A stretch of DNA of 64,000 bases from Rhodococcus sp. (in: high G+C Gram-positive bacteria) (GTDB lineage: Bacteria; Actinomycetota; Actinomycetes; Mycobacteriales; Mycobacteriaceae), in assembly GCF_023264675.1 (NCBI RefSeq), contig NZ_JAHFVG010000025.1:1-64000 (forward strand), in the 5' to 3' direction. Each line of letters starts with the position of its first letter. Within the stretch, counting starts at the first letter, position 1. Positions 42,897 to 51,351 of this stretch are shown here, piece by piece. Below the pieces are notes generated by a model. The model saw only the letters and a program-made list of their open reading frames with translations, had not been told where the DNA came from and did not search any database. The position numbers and the translations under genes were made by a program.

Positions 42897-44377
42897 CCGA
42901 AACGAATTCTCGGGCATCCGCCCAATCGGTGGAAGTCCCACGCCGAGCATGGCAGGCGCTCTCGGTGCTGCTGCTCGGAATGTTCATGGCTCTGCTCGAC
43001 ACGACGATCGTCAACGTCGCGCTCCCGACGATCGAGACAAGTCTCGGTGCATCGGAGGCGACGCTGTCCTGGATCATCTCCGGCTACGCGCTCGCATTCG
43101 GCCTCGCCCTGATACCTGCAGGCAAGGTGGGCGACCGGATCGGACACAAATGGGTCTTCTTCGCCGGACTTGCACTGTTCACGGTTGCCAGCTTTGCCTG
43201 TGGTCTCGCCGACACCGATCTACAGCTGGTCGTCGCTCGTATCGTGCAGGGACTCGCCGGCGGAATCTTCGTCCCCGCCGTCACTGCGTTCATCCAGCTC
43301 CTGTTCCCCGGTCGGGTGCGGGGAAAGGCGTTCGCGATCATGGGAGCCGTGATCGGCGTGTCCACAGCACTCGGACCGATCACCGGCGGACTGATCATCG
43401 AGGCGTTCGGCAACGAGAACGGTTGGCGCGGCGTCTTCTGGGTCAACCTGCCGATCGGTGTCATCGGACTCGTCGCCGCAGTGTTCCTGCTGCCCAAGCG
43501 AACGGAAACCGAGACCGCCCCGCAGAGCGGAATCGACTGGGTCGGCCTGGTTCTTGTCACCGCAGGCCTGGTGGCGCTACTGGTTCCGCTGATCGAAGGC
43601 CAGGACCAGGGCTGGCCGAGTTGGACCTACATCACACTCGCTGCAGGCGTGGTGTTGATCGCGGCCTTCGGGGCATGGGAAGTCCGGTACACCCGCGCGG
43701 GCCACAACCCGCTCGTTCCGCCGAAGCTCTTCACCCACCCAGCGTTCACCGGAGGAACGATCCTTGCGCTCGTCTACTTCGCGTCCTTCACCAGTATCTT
43801 CTTCACGCTGTCGCTTCTCTGGCAGTCCGGGCTCGGTAATTCAGCGCTGTCCTCCGGTGCCGTCATGCTGCCGTTCGCGATCGGCAGCATCATCGCCTCG
43901 TCGCAGAGCAACAAGCTGACACAGAGACTCGGTCGTACGGTCCTGCTGATCGGAACCTCGCTCGTCGCACTCAGCTTGATCTGGATGTGGTTGCTGCTGG
44001 CCAATACCGACCCGTCAGATCTGACCAACTGGAAGCTGCTGGCGCCGCTGTTGATCGGTGGCCTCGGCAACGGAGCGTTCATCGCGCCCAACGCGCAGTT
44101 CATCGTCGCGACCGTCGACCGCCAGGACGCCGGTTCCGCCAGCGGCGTGATCTCGACGATGCAACGCATCGGCAGTGCCGTCGGCATCGCCGTCATCGGC
44201 AGCGTTCTGTTCGGGTCGCTGAACATCACCGGGCCCGATACCGTCGCCAGCGGGTTCATGCATGCGGCATCGGTTGCGATGTCCGTCAGTGCCGCGTTCG
44301 GCGTCGTCGCTCTGTTACTCGTGTTCGCGCTGCCCAAGCGCGTCGACGCACCGGGACCCCCTGCCCGAACCGAGTGA
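42893..44377 (+). CDS. DHA2-type MFS drug efflux transporter (EmrB/QacA-like)
   Basis: 494 residues with 14 predicted membrane helices. Motifs: LLDTTIVNVALPTI (motif D1), AGKVGDRIGHKWVF (motif A), RIVQGLAGG, and GPITGGLI (motif C of antiporters). A proton-driven exporter of hydrophobic or cationic compounds. Start overlaps the PadR stop; followed by a terminator hairpin. Confidence 0.9.
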   Translation: MTETNSRASAQSVEVPRRAWQALSVLLLGMFMALLDTTIVNVALPTIETSLGASEATLSWIISGYALAFGLALIPAGKVGDRIGHKWVFFAGLALFTVASFACGLADTDLQLVVARIVQGLAGGIFVPAVTAFIQLLFPGRVRGKAFAIMGAVIGVSTALGPITGGLIIEAFGNENGWRGVFWVNLPIGVIGLVAAVFLLPKRTETETAPQSGIDWVGLVLVTAGLVALLVPLIEGQDQGWPSWTYITLAAGVVLIAAFGAWEVRYTRAGHNPLVPPKLFTHPAFTGGTILALVYFASFTSIFFTLSLLWQSGLGNSALSSGAVMLPFAIGSIIASSQSNKLTQRLGRTVLLIGTSLVALSLIWMWLLLANTDPSDLTNWKLLAPLLIGGLGNGAFIAPNAQFIVATVDRQDAGSASGVISTMQRIGSAVGIAVIGSVLFGSLNITGPDTVASGFMHAASVAMSVSAAFGVVALLLVFALPKRVDAPGPPARTE

Positions 44378-44392
44378 CGGCCTCCGTCGAGG

Positions 44393-44424
44393 CCGATCCG
44401 CGCTGTTAACGCGGCGCGGATCGG
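44393..44424. terminator. Bidirectional terminator hairpin
   Basis: An 11-bp perfect stem CCGATCCGCGC/GCGCGGATCGG with a 10-base loop sits between the MFS gene and the stop codon of the convergent GAF-ANTAR gene, which begins one base after the hairpin. Confidence 0.82.
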
Positions 44425-45147
44425 TCAGGTGGTGATACTTCGCTTGTGCGACTCGACGACGGACTGGGCGAGTGCAGCAATCTTGACGTTCATGTCCTGC
44501 GAGGTCTTGCGCAGCATGTCGAACGCCTGGTCGTCGTCGACATCGTGCATCGCCATCAGCAGTCCGATGGCCTTGCCGATCTCTCGATTGCTCTCCAAAC
44601 CGCGGCGAAGAGTATCTGCTTCTTCGCCGCTGATGATCGCCGAGACCGTCACCGCGGCGAACGCCGTCAACATGATCGCCTTGTCGGCGGTGTCGGCGTC
44701 GAAGAGGCCAGGGGTGTCACTGAAGAGGTTCAACGCGCCGACCTTCTTCTGGTCGAGCATGAGCCGGAACCCCATCGCTCCGCGAACAGGAGTGCGCATC
44801 AGGACGCCTCTCGCGAGCGCAGGCCATTGGCTCGGCGTCAGAAAATCGGTTTCGACCTGGGCTGCCTCGTTCTCGATGGCGTCGAGGCACGGACCCTCAC
44901 CGGTTGCGCGTTCGATGTCGTCGACCGTGCGAGCAACCTCGTCGGACGCCGCCACAGTGACTGCTTGACCGCGCCTGACCAGCATCAGACTGGCGTGGTC
45001 GCAGCCGGGAACGAGGAGAGTGGCGGCGACACAGATTGCCGAGTACACCTCGTCGACGCTCGTGCCTTTGTACACGATGTCCGCCAGCGCTGCGAAGACC
45101 GTTGCCGGGTCTGTGGAAGCAGTCTCGTTCGGCCTAGAGTCGCTCAT
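44425..45147 (-). CDS. GAF and ANTAR domain RNA-binding antiterminator-type regulator
   Basis: 240 residues from the ATG at 45147 (GGAG upstream). N-terminal GAF sensor domain (YSAICVAATLLVPGCDHASLMLVRRG...ATGEGPCLDAI...MRTPVRGAMGFRLMLDQKKVGALNLFSDTPGLF) and a C-terminal ANTAR domain (GLESNREIGKAIGLLMAMHDVDDDQAFDMLRKTSQDMNVKIAALAQSVVE). ANTAR proteins bind paired RNA hairpins and prevent termination. Target unknown; not linked to a histidine kinase here. Confidence 0.9.
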   Translation of the reverse strand: MSDSRPNETASTDPATVFAALADIVYKGTSVDEVYSAICVAATLLVPGCDHASLMLVRRGQAVTVAASDEVARTVDDIERATGEGPCLDAIENEAAQVETDFLTPSQWPALARGVLMRTPVRGAMGFRLMLDQKKVGALNLFSDTPGLFDADTADKAIMLTAFAAVTVSAIISGEEADTLRRGLESNREIGKAIGLLMAMHDVDDDQAFDMLRKTSQDMNVKIAALAQSVVESHKRSITT

Positions 45148-45288
45148 GAACACTCCGATCGGTCGGTGCGAAGTCGCAGAGTTGCAGTAGTGCGCCGCCC
45201 TGGACTCGAGAAGCTGCATTCGACCGTCGATCTTACTCAGTGGTCACCGCCGTCGTTCACCAGGCAGTCTGCCGAGGCTGCTGGAGGC

Positions 45289-45753
45289 CTACTCGGCGGC
45301 CACGGCACACGGCGGCGCAGCGGCATCCTCCGCGAACGGCTTGCCGGGCGGCTCGATGTACGCGGCGTACAGGACAACGGGGACCGACCCGAGATTCGTG
45401 CCCTCGTGGACGTGATTCGCGTCGACTTCCTCGGTAACGATCTGACCGGCAGGAGTGGACTCCGTCGTGCAATCGTGCAAAGTCCTTGTCAGGACGCCTG
45501 ATTCGACGTATGCATAGACCGGTCCGTCGTGGTAGTGCCAGCCGGTGGTGCCGCCGGGTGCAATGGTGATCTTGCGGGCGGTGAAGTCCGTTCCAGCGAT
45601 CTCGGCACTGCCGGGCAGCAGAGGGAAAGACACATGGGCGAGCGTCTCGGCGGTCACTCCCGATGGTGGTGTGGCGTTCGCGAGCGCAGGCGACAACCCC
45701 GCCACCGCAACGCAACAAACCCCGATCGTGCTCCAGCGGACGATGGTGGACAT
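45289..45753 (-). CDS. Exported cupin-domain protein
   Basis: 154 residues. A signal peptide (TIVRWSTIGVCCVAVAGLSPALANA) is followed by a cupin with the metal-binding pattern GGTTGWHYHDGPVYAYVESG (His-x-His, Gly-rich turn) and a second motif ANHVHEGTNLG. Two cysteines could form a disulfide. Extracellular metal-binding cupin of unknown substrate. Single gene, divergent from the stress protein. Confidence 0.82.
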   Translation of the reverse strand: MSTIVRWSTIGVCCVAVAGLSPALANATPPSGVTAETLAHVSFPLLPGSAEIAGTDFTARKITIAPGGTTGWHYHDGPVYAYVESGVLTRTLHDCTTESTPAGQIVTEEVDANHVHEGTNLGSVPVVLYAAYIEPPGKPFAEDAAAPPCAVAAE

Positions 45754-45855
45754 CGTGTTACCTCTCGTCGAGCGACCCCGAACCCACCCAGACTAATTTC
45801 CGGCGGTCGAGCAGGGGTGGGTATCGAATTTTCGGAGAATCGCGGGCGCAGTAGC

Positions 45856-46368
45856 GTGAGGGTCGTGGATGAATCAGCAGGTGCGCCCGAATCCGAACCG
45901 ACCGGCTTCGAGCCCGAGGCGGCCGCATCGCACGTCTTCGAATACGGAGTCGACGGCCCCAAAGTGATCTTGACGGGAATCGACGGATCCGACTCCGCGT
46001 GGAGGGCGGCGGCATATGCAGCGGGACTGTCGAGGCGACAGGGTTCACTGCTCGTCCTCGTCTACGTACAGCCACTCGCCACGGCAGCCTGGGGGCAGGC
46101 GGGCATCTCGCTCGTCGAAACAGGCAAGGAAATCGCCGACGAACTTCTCGCCTACATTCAGAAGTCGACCGAGGGCCGAGAAACAATTCGATGGGAGTTC
46201 CGCACCGCCACAGGTGATCCCTACAACGGCCTGGTCGCCGTGGCTGACGAGCTTCGCGCCGACGCGATCGTCGTGGGCGCCTCCGAGCACGCAGGACACC
46301 GGATGTTCGGATCCGTTGCAGTGCGGTTGGTCAAGGCGGGCCGATGGCCGGTGACCGTGGTCCCGTGA
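45856..46368 (+). CDS. Universal stress protein (UspA family)
   Basis: 170 residues from a GTG at 45856 (GTG 45865 is an alternative). Usp fold: VILTGIDGSDSAWRAAAYAAGLSRRQGSLLVLVYV at the N-terminus and ADELRADAIVVGASEHAGHRMFGSVAVRLVKAGRWPVTVVP at the C-terminus. The ATP-binding G-2x-G-9x-G(S/T) motif is imperfect (GASEHAGHRMFGSVA), so nucleotide binding is plausible but not certain. Ends 10 bases before the att repeat of the integrated element. Confidence 0.85.
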   Translation: MRVVDESAGAPESEPTGFEPEAAASHVFEYGVDGPKVILTGIDGSDSAWRAAAYAAGLSRRQGSLLVLVYVQPLATAAWGQAGISLVETGKEIADELLAYIQKSTEGRETIRWEFRTATGDPYNGLVAVADELRADAIVVGASEHAGHRMFGSVAVRLVKAGRWPVTVVP

Positions 46369-46378
46369 CCACCGAGTC

Positions 46379-46423
46379 GGTGGGGCGGGCGGGGCTCGAA
46401 CCCGCGACCAATGGATTATGAGT
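46379..46423. repeat. Left attachment repeat (att)
   Basis: 45 bases identical to 53937-53981, starting with GGTGGGGCGGGCGGGG and ending with GGATTATGAGT. It is the 3' part of the CAT-anticodon tRNA up to the anticodon loop; no complete tRNA can fold here, so this is a crossover remnant, not a gene. Confidence 0.93.
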
Positions 46424-46627
46424 TATATCTTGGTGTTCCCAGGCATTCCCGTCGATTCCTCGAATTTCCCGTAAAGCGACTGTAGCGCAGGTTATTCGCA
46501 GAATCAGTTCCCGATGGATCACGCCGTATCACGGCAAGGAACGGCGCTACTGCTATCCCAGTGCTATCCCAGTCGGCTCGTACGACGATGATCGGCGGGC
46601 GCTCTCGCTGGCGTCTCAGGTACCCGC
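46424..46627. other. Left end of element, non-coding, with two integrase arm-type repeats
   Basis: No gene is supported. Two direct copies of TGCTATCCC at 46551-46559 and 46562-46570 (11-base period) match a pair with the same period near the right end (53847-53866). These are candidate arm-type binding sites for the integrase. Confidence 0.65.
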
Positions 46628-47221
46628 TCATGCCGCTGCGCCGTGTCGAGCGCGCCGATAGCGCGTGTAGGCGCGCGACTCCCTCCACGCGTCGAGACCC
46701 ATCGCTTCGACGTCCGCTCGGTCGCTCTCCAGAGGCAGTTCGAAAGGGTCAAGGTAGTCGCGCCATGTTGTCGCTGGCGCTGCGCGACGTTGGACGTTTA
46801 TCTCGCGCAAGGCGATGGATGATGTCGGGTCGCTGTGGCTCATCTCGGGTTTCCTCGGTGCTCTCTTGGCGGGTGGTGGGGCGTCGGTCGGGTCGGCGTC
46901 AGAGAACTGGTGGCCGCTCTCGAAGTGGACGCGCGTCCACCAGTGCGATGCCTGCCAGCGGTACTGGCGTCCGAACTTTGACGCGTGCAGGATCTCAGCG
47001 GGTGCGGGTTCTCCGGTAGAGGCTTCGTATACGTCCGCGCGGATGCAGGGCACGCAATGCCACGACGTGGCCTCTTGTCGACGGCTCGTGCGGCTCGTCG
47101 CGACGGTCTGAATGTTGAACGCGACGGTGCGCGGCTCAAGCGGGTGGCCGCGCGGACAAGTTTCGGGGATCACGAGAACCAACTCGATCCGCTCGGCGTC
47201 GAGGTCGACAAGCTCGGTCAT
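46628..47221 (-). CDS. Element protein of unknown function with a zinc-finger-like motif
   Basis: 197 residues. The N-terminal half has a metal-binding-looking pattern (ETCPRGHPLEP then SWHCVPCIRADV, giving C-x3-H and C-x2-C), followed by an Arg/Trp-rich middle (KFGRQYRWQASHWWTRVHF) and a basic tail ending YTRYRRARHGAAA. Not recognised. The start overlaps the stop of the upstream gene (ATGA), and it is the last gene of the left operon. Confidence 0.62.
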   Translation of the reverse strand: MTELVDLDAERIELVLVIPETCPRGHPLEPRTVAFNIQTVATSRTSRRQEATSWHCVPCIRADVYEASTGEPAPAEILHASKFGRQYRWQASHWWTRVHFESGHQFSDADPTDAPPPAKRAPRKPEMSHSDPTSSIALREINVQRRAAPATTWRDYLDPFELPLESDRADVEAMGLDAWRESRAYTRYRRARHGAAA

Positions 47222-47514
47222 GCTCGGCTCGCTTCCCACTCGTTCCGTGCTCGCCATTGCAGCTGTGCGGCCACTTCTTCGCGCCAACCTGCGAGTGGTG
47301 GCGGCAAGGCATATGCGCGCTTCTCGGCCACCGTGCCGAACGGGTTCGCGGTCCACCCATTGGGAAATGCAACGTCCTTCTCGAAGTCCGTCGTCGGCTC
47401 GTCGCTCACTTCTGCCAGCCACTCGTGCCAGTTTTCGGGGTGCAGCTCGGCAGGCATTTGTGAGCTGGTCGAGTCGGTCGGCGTCGAGCGGGTGTCCGCT
47501 ATGGGTCGCGCCAT
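47218..47514 (-). CDS. Small element protein of unknown function
   Basis: 98 residues, acidic/Trp-rich (ELHPENWHEWLAEVSDEPTTDFEKDVAFPNGWTANPFGTVAEKRAYALPPPLAGWREEVAAQLQWRARNEWEASRA). No recognised domain or membrane segment. Coupled by one-base overlap (TAATG) to the gene upstream and by ATGA to the gene downstream, so its reality rests mainly on the overlapping gene chain. Confidence 0.6.
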   Translation of the reverse strand: MARPIADTRSTPTDSTSSQMPAELHPENWHEWLAEVSDEPTTDFEKDVAFPNGWTANPFGTVAEKRAYALPPPLAGWREEVAAQLQWRARNEWEASRA

Positions 47515-47900
47515 TACCGGGATCGCCTCTGCGCTGTTCGCGACTGGCGCGTCTCACCGCGCCGCTGTGCCCGCTCAGCGTTACGTGCGCCGTTCTGCGC
47601 TCCGTCGCCGGTGTAGGTGCCACGGATTCCACGGCTGCCACCCTGAGCCGCTACGACGCCGAGACGCCGATCCACGTCGGCCATCAGCTTTGCCTGCGTG
47701 AGGCTCTGTGCGCGTTGCTCGGCCATGAGTGCCTTCATCGCGGTAGCGCTCAGCTCGGGCGACTCCAGCGACACTGCACAGCGGTCGGCTGCGTCTGACG
47801 CCTGCTGTGCGCGCCGCACGATCTCGAGGTCATCGGCGTCGAGAGCGAGCCCTAGCTCGGTGGCCTTCGCCGTGAAAATGGCACAAAGGTCGGTGCTCAC
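47514..47900 (-). CDS. Element protein, possibly terminase-small-subunit-like
   Basis: 128 residues from a GTG at 47900. The helical N-terminal part (GLALDADDLEIVRRAQQASDAADRCAVSLESPELSATAMKALMAEQRAQSLTQAKLMADVDRRLGV) resembles the middle helices of P27-type terminase small subunits of actinophages, followed by a basic, Arg-rich tail. That resemblance is by eye and weak. A satellite-encoded small terminase would redirect helper packaging. Overlaps both neighbours by 1-3 bases. Confidence 0.55.
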   Translation of the reverse strand: MSTDLCAIFTAKATELGLALDADDLEIVRRAQQASDAADRCAVSLESPELSATAMKALMAEQRAQSLTQAKLMADVDRRLGVVAAQGGSRGIRGTYTGDGAQNGARNAERAQRRGETRQSRTAQRRSR

Positions 47901-48061
47901 TTGAGACCCGCTATCGCCAGGTGCAGCGAAGCGAGCAGGGCCTGAAAGTCAGGCGAGATCTCGTAGCTCGGATCGGCCAGCCGGTAGGCACGCGCGAGGG
48001 CTGCTTCGGCTGCGGCGATGTGCTCGGCCTTCGTGGTCGCGGTGGGTTGCTGAATTGCCAT
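47897..48061 (-). CDS. 54-residue protein, first gene of the left operon
   Basis: Reads AIQQPTATTKAEHIAAAEAALARAYRLADPSYEISPDFQALLASLHLAIAGLK on the minus strand: two amphipathic helices. Supported by its GTGA overlap with the next gene, by an upstream promoter (48104-48131), and by the absence of other coding sequence there. An in-frame ATG at 48076 is an alternative start. Function unknown. Confidence 0.55.
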   Translation of the reverse strand: MAIQQPTATTKAEHIAAAEAALARAYRLADPSYEISPDFQALLASLHLAIAGLK

Positions 48062-48103
48062 CTGGGAGGCTCGCATTCGTTGAGTGTGGTACCCGCTTGT
48101 GGG

Positions 48104-48131
48104 TATGTAGCAAGGCTAACGACTTCGTCAA
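48104..48131 (-). promoter_or_regulatory. Promoter for the left operon of the element
   Basis: On the minus strand, -35 TTGACG (48126-48131), 16-base spacer, -10 TACATA (48104-48109). Transcription would start near 48097, giving a leader of about 36 bases. A small dyad TACCC...GGGTA (48090-48105) overlaps the start point and may be an operator. Confidence 0.55.
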
Positions 48132-48476
48132 ATGTGGTCAGCCCTGATCGGTGCGCTAGACCCGCTTAGGTCGGTGGTCGTGAAAGACGTTAAGCGACAG
48201 TGCTGCTCGCGTTTCTCGGCGGTCTGGTTGACCCCTGGCGGGTGCCGAACGTCGCCCTGTGTCGCCCCTCGGCGGTCGTAAACCCTCTGGTCAAGGCTTA
48301 TCTGGCTCCCCAGGGCCGTACTCTTCGCCCCGCAGGCATGAGGAAACGCAGTACTCGGCTGCCTCCCTGCGAACACCCCAGGGGGAGGTGGCCCCCCTAC
48401 CCCAACACGACGAACCCCGACACCACACGCATGTGCAGTGCCGGGGCTGTACGCCACGCTAACGACTCAGCGTCGG
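48132..48476. other. Non-coding region of the element
   Basis: About 345 bases with no supported gene. Contains a GC-rich hairpin with GGGGG and CCCCC arms at about 48381-48396, which may terminate the operon coming from the right. Several stop-interrupted frames cross it. Confidence 0.45.
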
Positions 48477-48776
48477 TCAGTCGGCCAAGTATCTGCCGAA
48501 GCCCTTCCCGTTGTTCTCGCGCCGCTGAGCGGTCTTGAGCGGTGAGCCGCCACCTTCTCCGCTCTCGACGCCGGTCACCAAAGCCGAAGCGCCGTGCGAT
48601 GTGTCAGCTTCGGCTTGCCGTTCCGCTTCTCGCTTCTGGCGCTTCGCTGCCATCGCGTTGTCGTGCTCCCGCTTGCGCTCGTCGCGGTCGTCCTGTGCCT
48701 TGGTAGCGCGCTCCTGCGCTGCTGCCTGATGGTCGTCGCTCAGGTATGCGCCAAAGCCATTGCGTCCTGTGCTCAT
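48477..48776 (-). CDS. Small highly charged element protein with matching ends
   Basis: 99 residues. Begins STGRNGFGAYLSDDH and ends NNGKGFGRYLAD, so the same GFGxYLxD motif occurs at both termini around a charged helix (QERATKAQDDRDERKREHDNAMAAKRQKREAERQAEAD) likely to be a coiled coil. Could be a scaffold- or anchor-type protein with two identical docking peptides. Coupled by one-base overlap (TGATG) to the upstream gene. Confidence 0.62.
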   Translation of the reverse strand: MSTGRNGFGAYLSDDHQAAAQERATKAQDDRDERKREHDNAMAAKRQKREAERQAEADTSHGASALVTGVESGEGGGSPLKTAQRRENNGKGFGRYLAD

Positions 48777-49837
48777 CACGCCTCCACTGTTTCTCGTGCG
48801 TATGCGACCCCTACTGCCTGCGGTCGACCGTTCTCCAGCCACCACGCCAACGCTGAGTGAGACCCCTCTACGAACGGAGATAGGACCCCTCCCTCAAACT
48901 GACCACTCCACGAGACCCGCTCGGCTTCGTTGTCGCTCACAAGCTCCAGAGGCCGGTCCTCGCGGAACCCGCTAGCTGCTGCTACGAACACCCACCTGCG
49001 AGCACTCTGCAGATCTGTCCAACTCTGCACCGCTGCGCGCCATCCACGCCACGCTGCGCTGACCGCTGTGTCCTCGGCGTCGATCACGTCATCGGCGGTC
49101 GCATCAACCGACAGACCCGCTGCCTGCAAAGTGTCAGCGGTGCTCGCTGCCCTGGACAGCACACCCTCGGCGTATTCGAGAAGAATCCCGTCAAGCACCT
49201 CCAAGTCCTCCCGTACGCGCTGCGCTGCGCGCTCGGCGTGCTGCTGGCGCAATCGAGCGCGTACATCGACCGCGAAACCTTCGGGGCGACCTATCGGACG
49301 CTGGTGTTCAGCGTGTTGCATGAACGGCGCGAGGATGGCCGGTACTGCTCGTTTGCCTTCGCTGGCAGTCCACCCGCCAGCGAGAAGATCATCGAGTAGC
49401 GCATCCTCGGCTGCCTTCGTCTTCGCGGCCTCCAATTCCTCGGTCTCGGCGTTGATCCGGTGTTCGATAGCGGACGCCTGCCGCACGATGTCGTTCAGTC
49501 GCAGGAGATCGCTCACGGCTTTGCCGACGTCGCCGCGCAGTGCCGTCGAGATCCCCTCGCCGCCTCTGGCTGCGACGCTCTCGGCTCGTCCTCGCTCCGC
49601 TTGTGCGCGGTCGTCCGACAGCCGCATGTCCCGCTGTGCTGCGCCGATTTGTGTCGTTCCCACAACGGCGTGCATGTCCCGCTGTGCTGCGTCTGCCATT
49701 GCGAGCCGGTTTCCTGCGGCTACGGCGTCCGCTGAGAGAACGTCCGGCGTCTCGTCGGCGCTGACTTCCTGGGCGATGTCGTCGCCGAACCTCGGCGGGG
49801 TGTTCGGGTCGAATGACGCGTTCGTGATTGCGGGCAT
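48776..49837 (-). CDS. Element protein rich in coiled helices, unknown function
   Basis: 353 residues from the ATG at 49837 (GAGG upstream). N-terminal half is Ala/Arg/Glu-rich with heptad-like helices (DDRAQAERGRAESVAAR, RINAETEELEAAKTKAAEDALLDDLLAGGW); the C-terminal part (SARRWVFVAAASGFREDRPLELVSDNEAERVSWSGQFEGGVLSPFVEGSHSALAWWLENGRPQAVGVAYA) looks like a small globular domain. No match recognised. Directly downstream of the inverted-repeat region that follows the primase gene. Confidence 0.65.
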   Translation of the reverse strand: MPAITNASFDPNTPPRFGDDIAQEVSADETPDVLSADAVAAGNRLAMADAAQRDMHAVVGTTQIGAAQRDMRLSDDRAQAERGRAESVAARGGEGISTALRGDVGKAVSDLLRLNDIVRQASAIEHRINAETEELEAAKTKAAEDALLDDLLAGGWTASEGKRAVPAILAPFMQHAEHQRPIGRPEGFAVDVRARLRQQHAERAAQRVREDLEVLDGILLEYAEGVLSRAASTADTLQAAGLSVDATADDVIDAEDTAVSAAWRGWRAAVQSWTDLQSARRWVFVAAASGFREDRPLELVSDNEAERVSWSGQFEGGVLSPFVEGSHSALAWWLENGRPQAVGVAYARETVEA

Positions 49838-49891
49838 GGTGTCCTCTGTTCTGATTATTGGAGTGTGACTATTTCTGCTGGTCAAAGCTGC

Positions 49892-49976
49892 AAACGGGAA
49901 AAACGGGAAAATGAATGTATGACACCTCGCGTACACATATAAGAACTAAGGTTTGGTTTTCCTGTTTTTCCCGTTT
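49892..49976. repeat. 20-bp inverted repeat with AT-rich spacer, candidate replication origin
   Basis: The left arm (49892-49911, two ACGGGAAAA units) and the right arm (49957-49976) are complementary at 19 of 20 positions and enclose 45 AT-rich bases. It lies immediately after the primase/helicase gene, where P4-type elements often keep their origin. A role as operon terminator is also possible. Confidence 0.55.
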
Positions 49977-49980
49977 CGGT

Positions 49981-51351
49981 TCAGTCGCCGTTCGCTGGCA
50001 TCTGAAATTTCAGCGTGGGGAGGGTGAATCCGTGGACTTGGTTTTGCTTACTCGCTCCTCCTGTTCGTACTGTGATGCCTCGCGACTCAAGTGCTTTCCT
50101 GAACTCGCCCTTAGCAAGTGGTGGCTGCGACTGTCGTTCTGCCCAGTTCACCCATCGGGCGTACATCGCAGAGAACAGGGCTCTCCCGCTGCTGTCCTGC
50201 TCGGGAACCTGCTCTAGGAACTGCTGTACGGCATCCTCGGCGCGCTGGTAGTCGCGTGTGGCTGCGAGCACGGCCTCGGGCGCGTCAAGTCCATTGCGGG
50301 CGTCGTAGTCGTGGCGTCCTGCAATGGACCACATCAGGATTGCGTCCGCTGCGAGTTCCAGTTGCTCCGGGAGATCCGAAATTCGTTCGGCCTCCGGGAT
50401 GATGACATCGAACGGCACAACGCGGAGGCGAGCCCAGAGCGCCGGGTCATCGCCGCGCACCTTCGGTAGGTGGTTCGTGACGAGAAACGGGGTGTGCGAC
50501 GGTTCGAACTCGACAAAGTCTCGGCGCATCCGTCGCGCTTTGATCTTGTCGCCGCCGACCAGCCGCTTGACGGTGCCGTTGGCGAGCTGCGCTCCCTGCC
50601 CTGTCTCGGAGACGGTCACCAGCCGAAGCCCGCGAAGGTCCATTTCTCCGGTCGGGTGACCGCCTTGACGGGAGAGAAACAGTTCCGGTTCACCGATGCC
50701 AGCGTAGGAACCGAGTGCATGATTCAGAGCGCCGTAAAGCACTCCCTTACCGTTGCGACCTGCGCCGATCAGGATTGCGAGAACGTGCTCGGTGACCCTC
50801 CCACTGAGCGCATAGCCGACGTATCGCTGCAGGAACCCGCGAACTTCGGCGTCGGGAATCGAGGTCTCCAGAAACTTCTCCCACGTCCCCGAGCGGGCAT
50901 TCGGGTCGAACCTTGCTCGGGTGATCTTGGTCATCCGGTCAAGCGGGCTGTGCGCGCGTCTACTGCCGTCGAGCAGGTCGACGGTGCCGTTCGCGACGTT
51001 CAGCAGATTGGGATCGGCATCGAGGTCGGCCACGGAGAAATGAAACTCCGGCATTGTCCGCGCCAACTCCAGCACAGACCGAATGCCCGCCGCCGTTTCA
51101 CAGCTCGCTATCTCTTGCAGCGTTTCCCGGTCGACGGTCGCGCTTGAGCGCTTGATCCGTAGAAGGTTGGCGACCATCTGCGTAGCGCGAGCGGCGTCCG
51201 CGTCCTCGACCCATCGGGTGCCGTCGTAGTAGAACCAGCCGATCTGCGAGACGTACATCAAGTCGTCGGGGTGGTTCTCGACCAGCACATAGGCCCATCG
51301 CAGATGTTTTGTGTGATGGTGGCTCTTGCGGCCAATCTCGGCGTCGACCAT
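49981..51351 (-). CDS. Phage/plasmid primase-helicase, P4 family
   Basis: 456 residues. A D5_N-like N-terminal region (MVANLLRIKRSSATVDRETLQEIASCETAAGIRSVLELARTMPEF; DPNLLNVANGTVDL) precedes a superfamily-3 helicase domain: Walker A GAGRNGKGVL, the acidic ELFLSRQGGHPTGEMDLRGLRLVTVSET region, TVKRLVGGDKIKARRM and FLVTNHLPKVRGDDPALWARLRVVPFD (arginine finger region). The dedicated primase part of P4 alpha is absent. It should initiate replication of the excised element. Coupled by TAATG overlap to the gene upstream. Confidence 0.88.
   Translation of the reverse strand: MVDAEIGRKSHHHTKHLRWAYVLVENHPDDLMYVSQIGWFYYDGTRWVEDADAARATQMVANLLRIKRSSATVDRETLQEIASCETAAGIRSVLELARTMPEFHFSVADLDADPNLLNVANGTVDLLDGSRRAHSPLDRMTKITRARFDPNARSGTWEKFLETSIPDAEVRGFLQRYVGYALSGRVTEHVLAILIGAGRNGKGVLYGALNHALGSYAGIGEPELFLSRQGGHPTGEMDLRGLRLVTVSETGQGAQLANGTVKRLVGGDKIKARRMRRDFVEFEPSHTPFLVTNHLPKVRGDDPALWARLRVVPFDVIIPEAERISDLPEQLELAADAILMWSIAGRHDYDARNGLDAPEAVLAATRDYQRAEDAVQQFLEQVPEQDSSGRALFSAMYARWVNWAERQSQPPLAKGEFRKALESRGITVRTGGASKQNQVHGFTLPTLKFQMPANGD

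Noticed and set aside
46379..46454. A second tRNA gene at the left end of the element
   Set aside because: Only the 3' part of the tRNA is present. The sequence diverges at the anticodon loop and no anticodon, D or acceptor 5' strand can be formed.
48200..48538. Possible plus-strand gene in the element's non-coding region
   Set aside because: Low-complexity Pro/Ser/Arg-rich translation without a ribosome binding site and opposite to all neighbouring genes; hairpin sequence inside.
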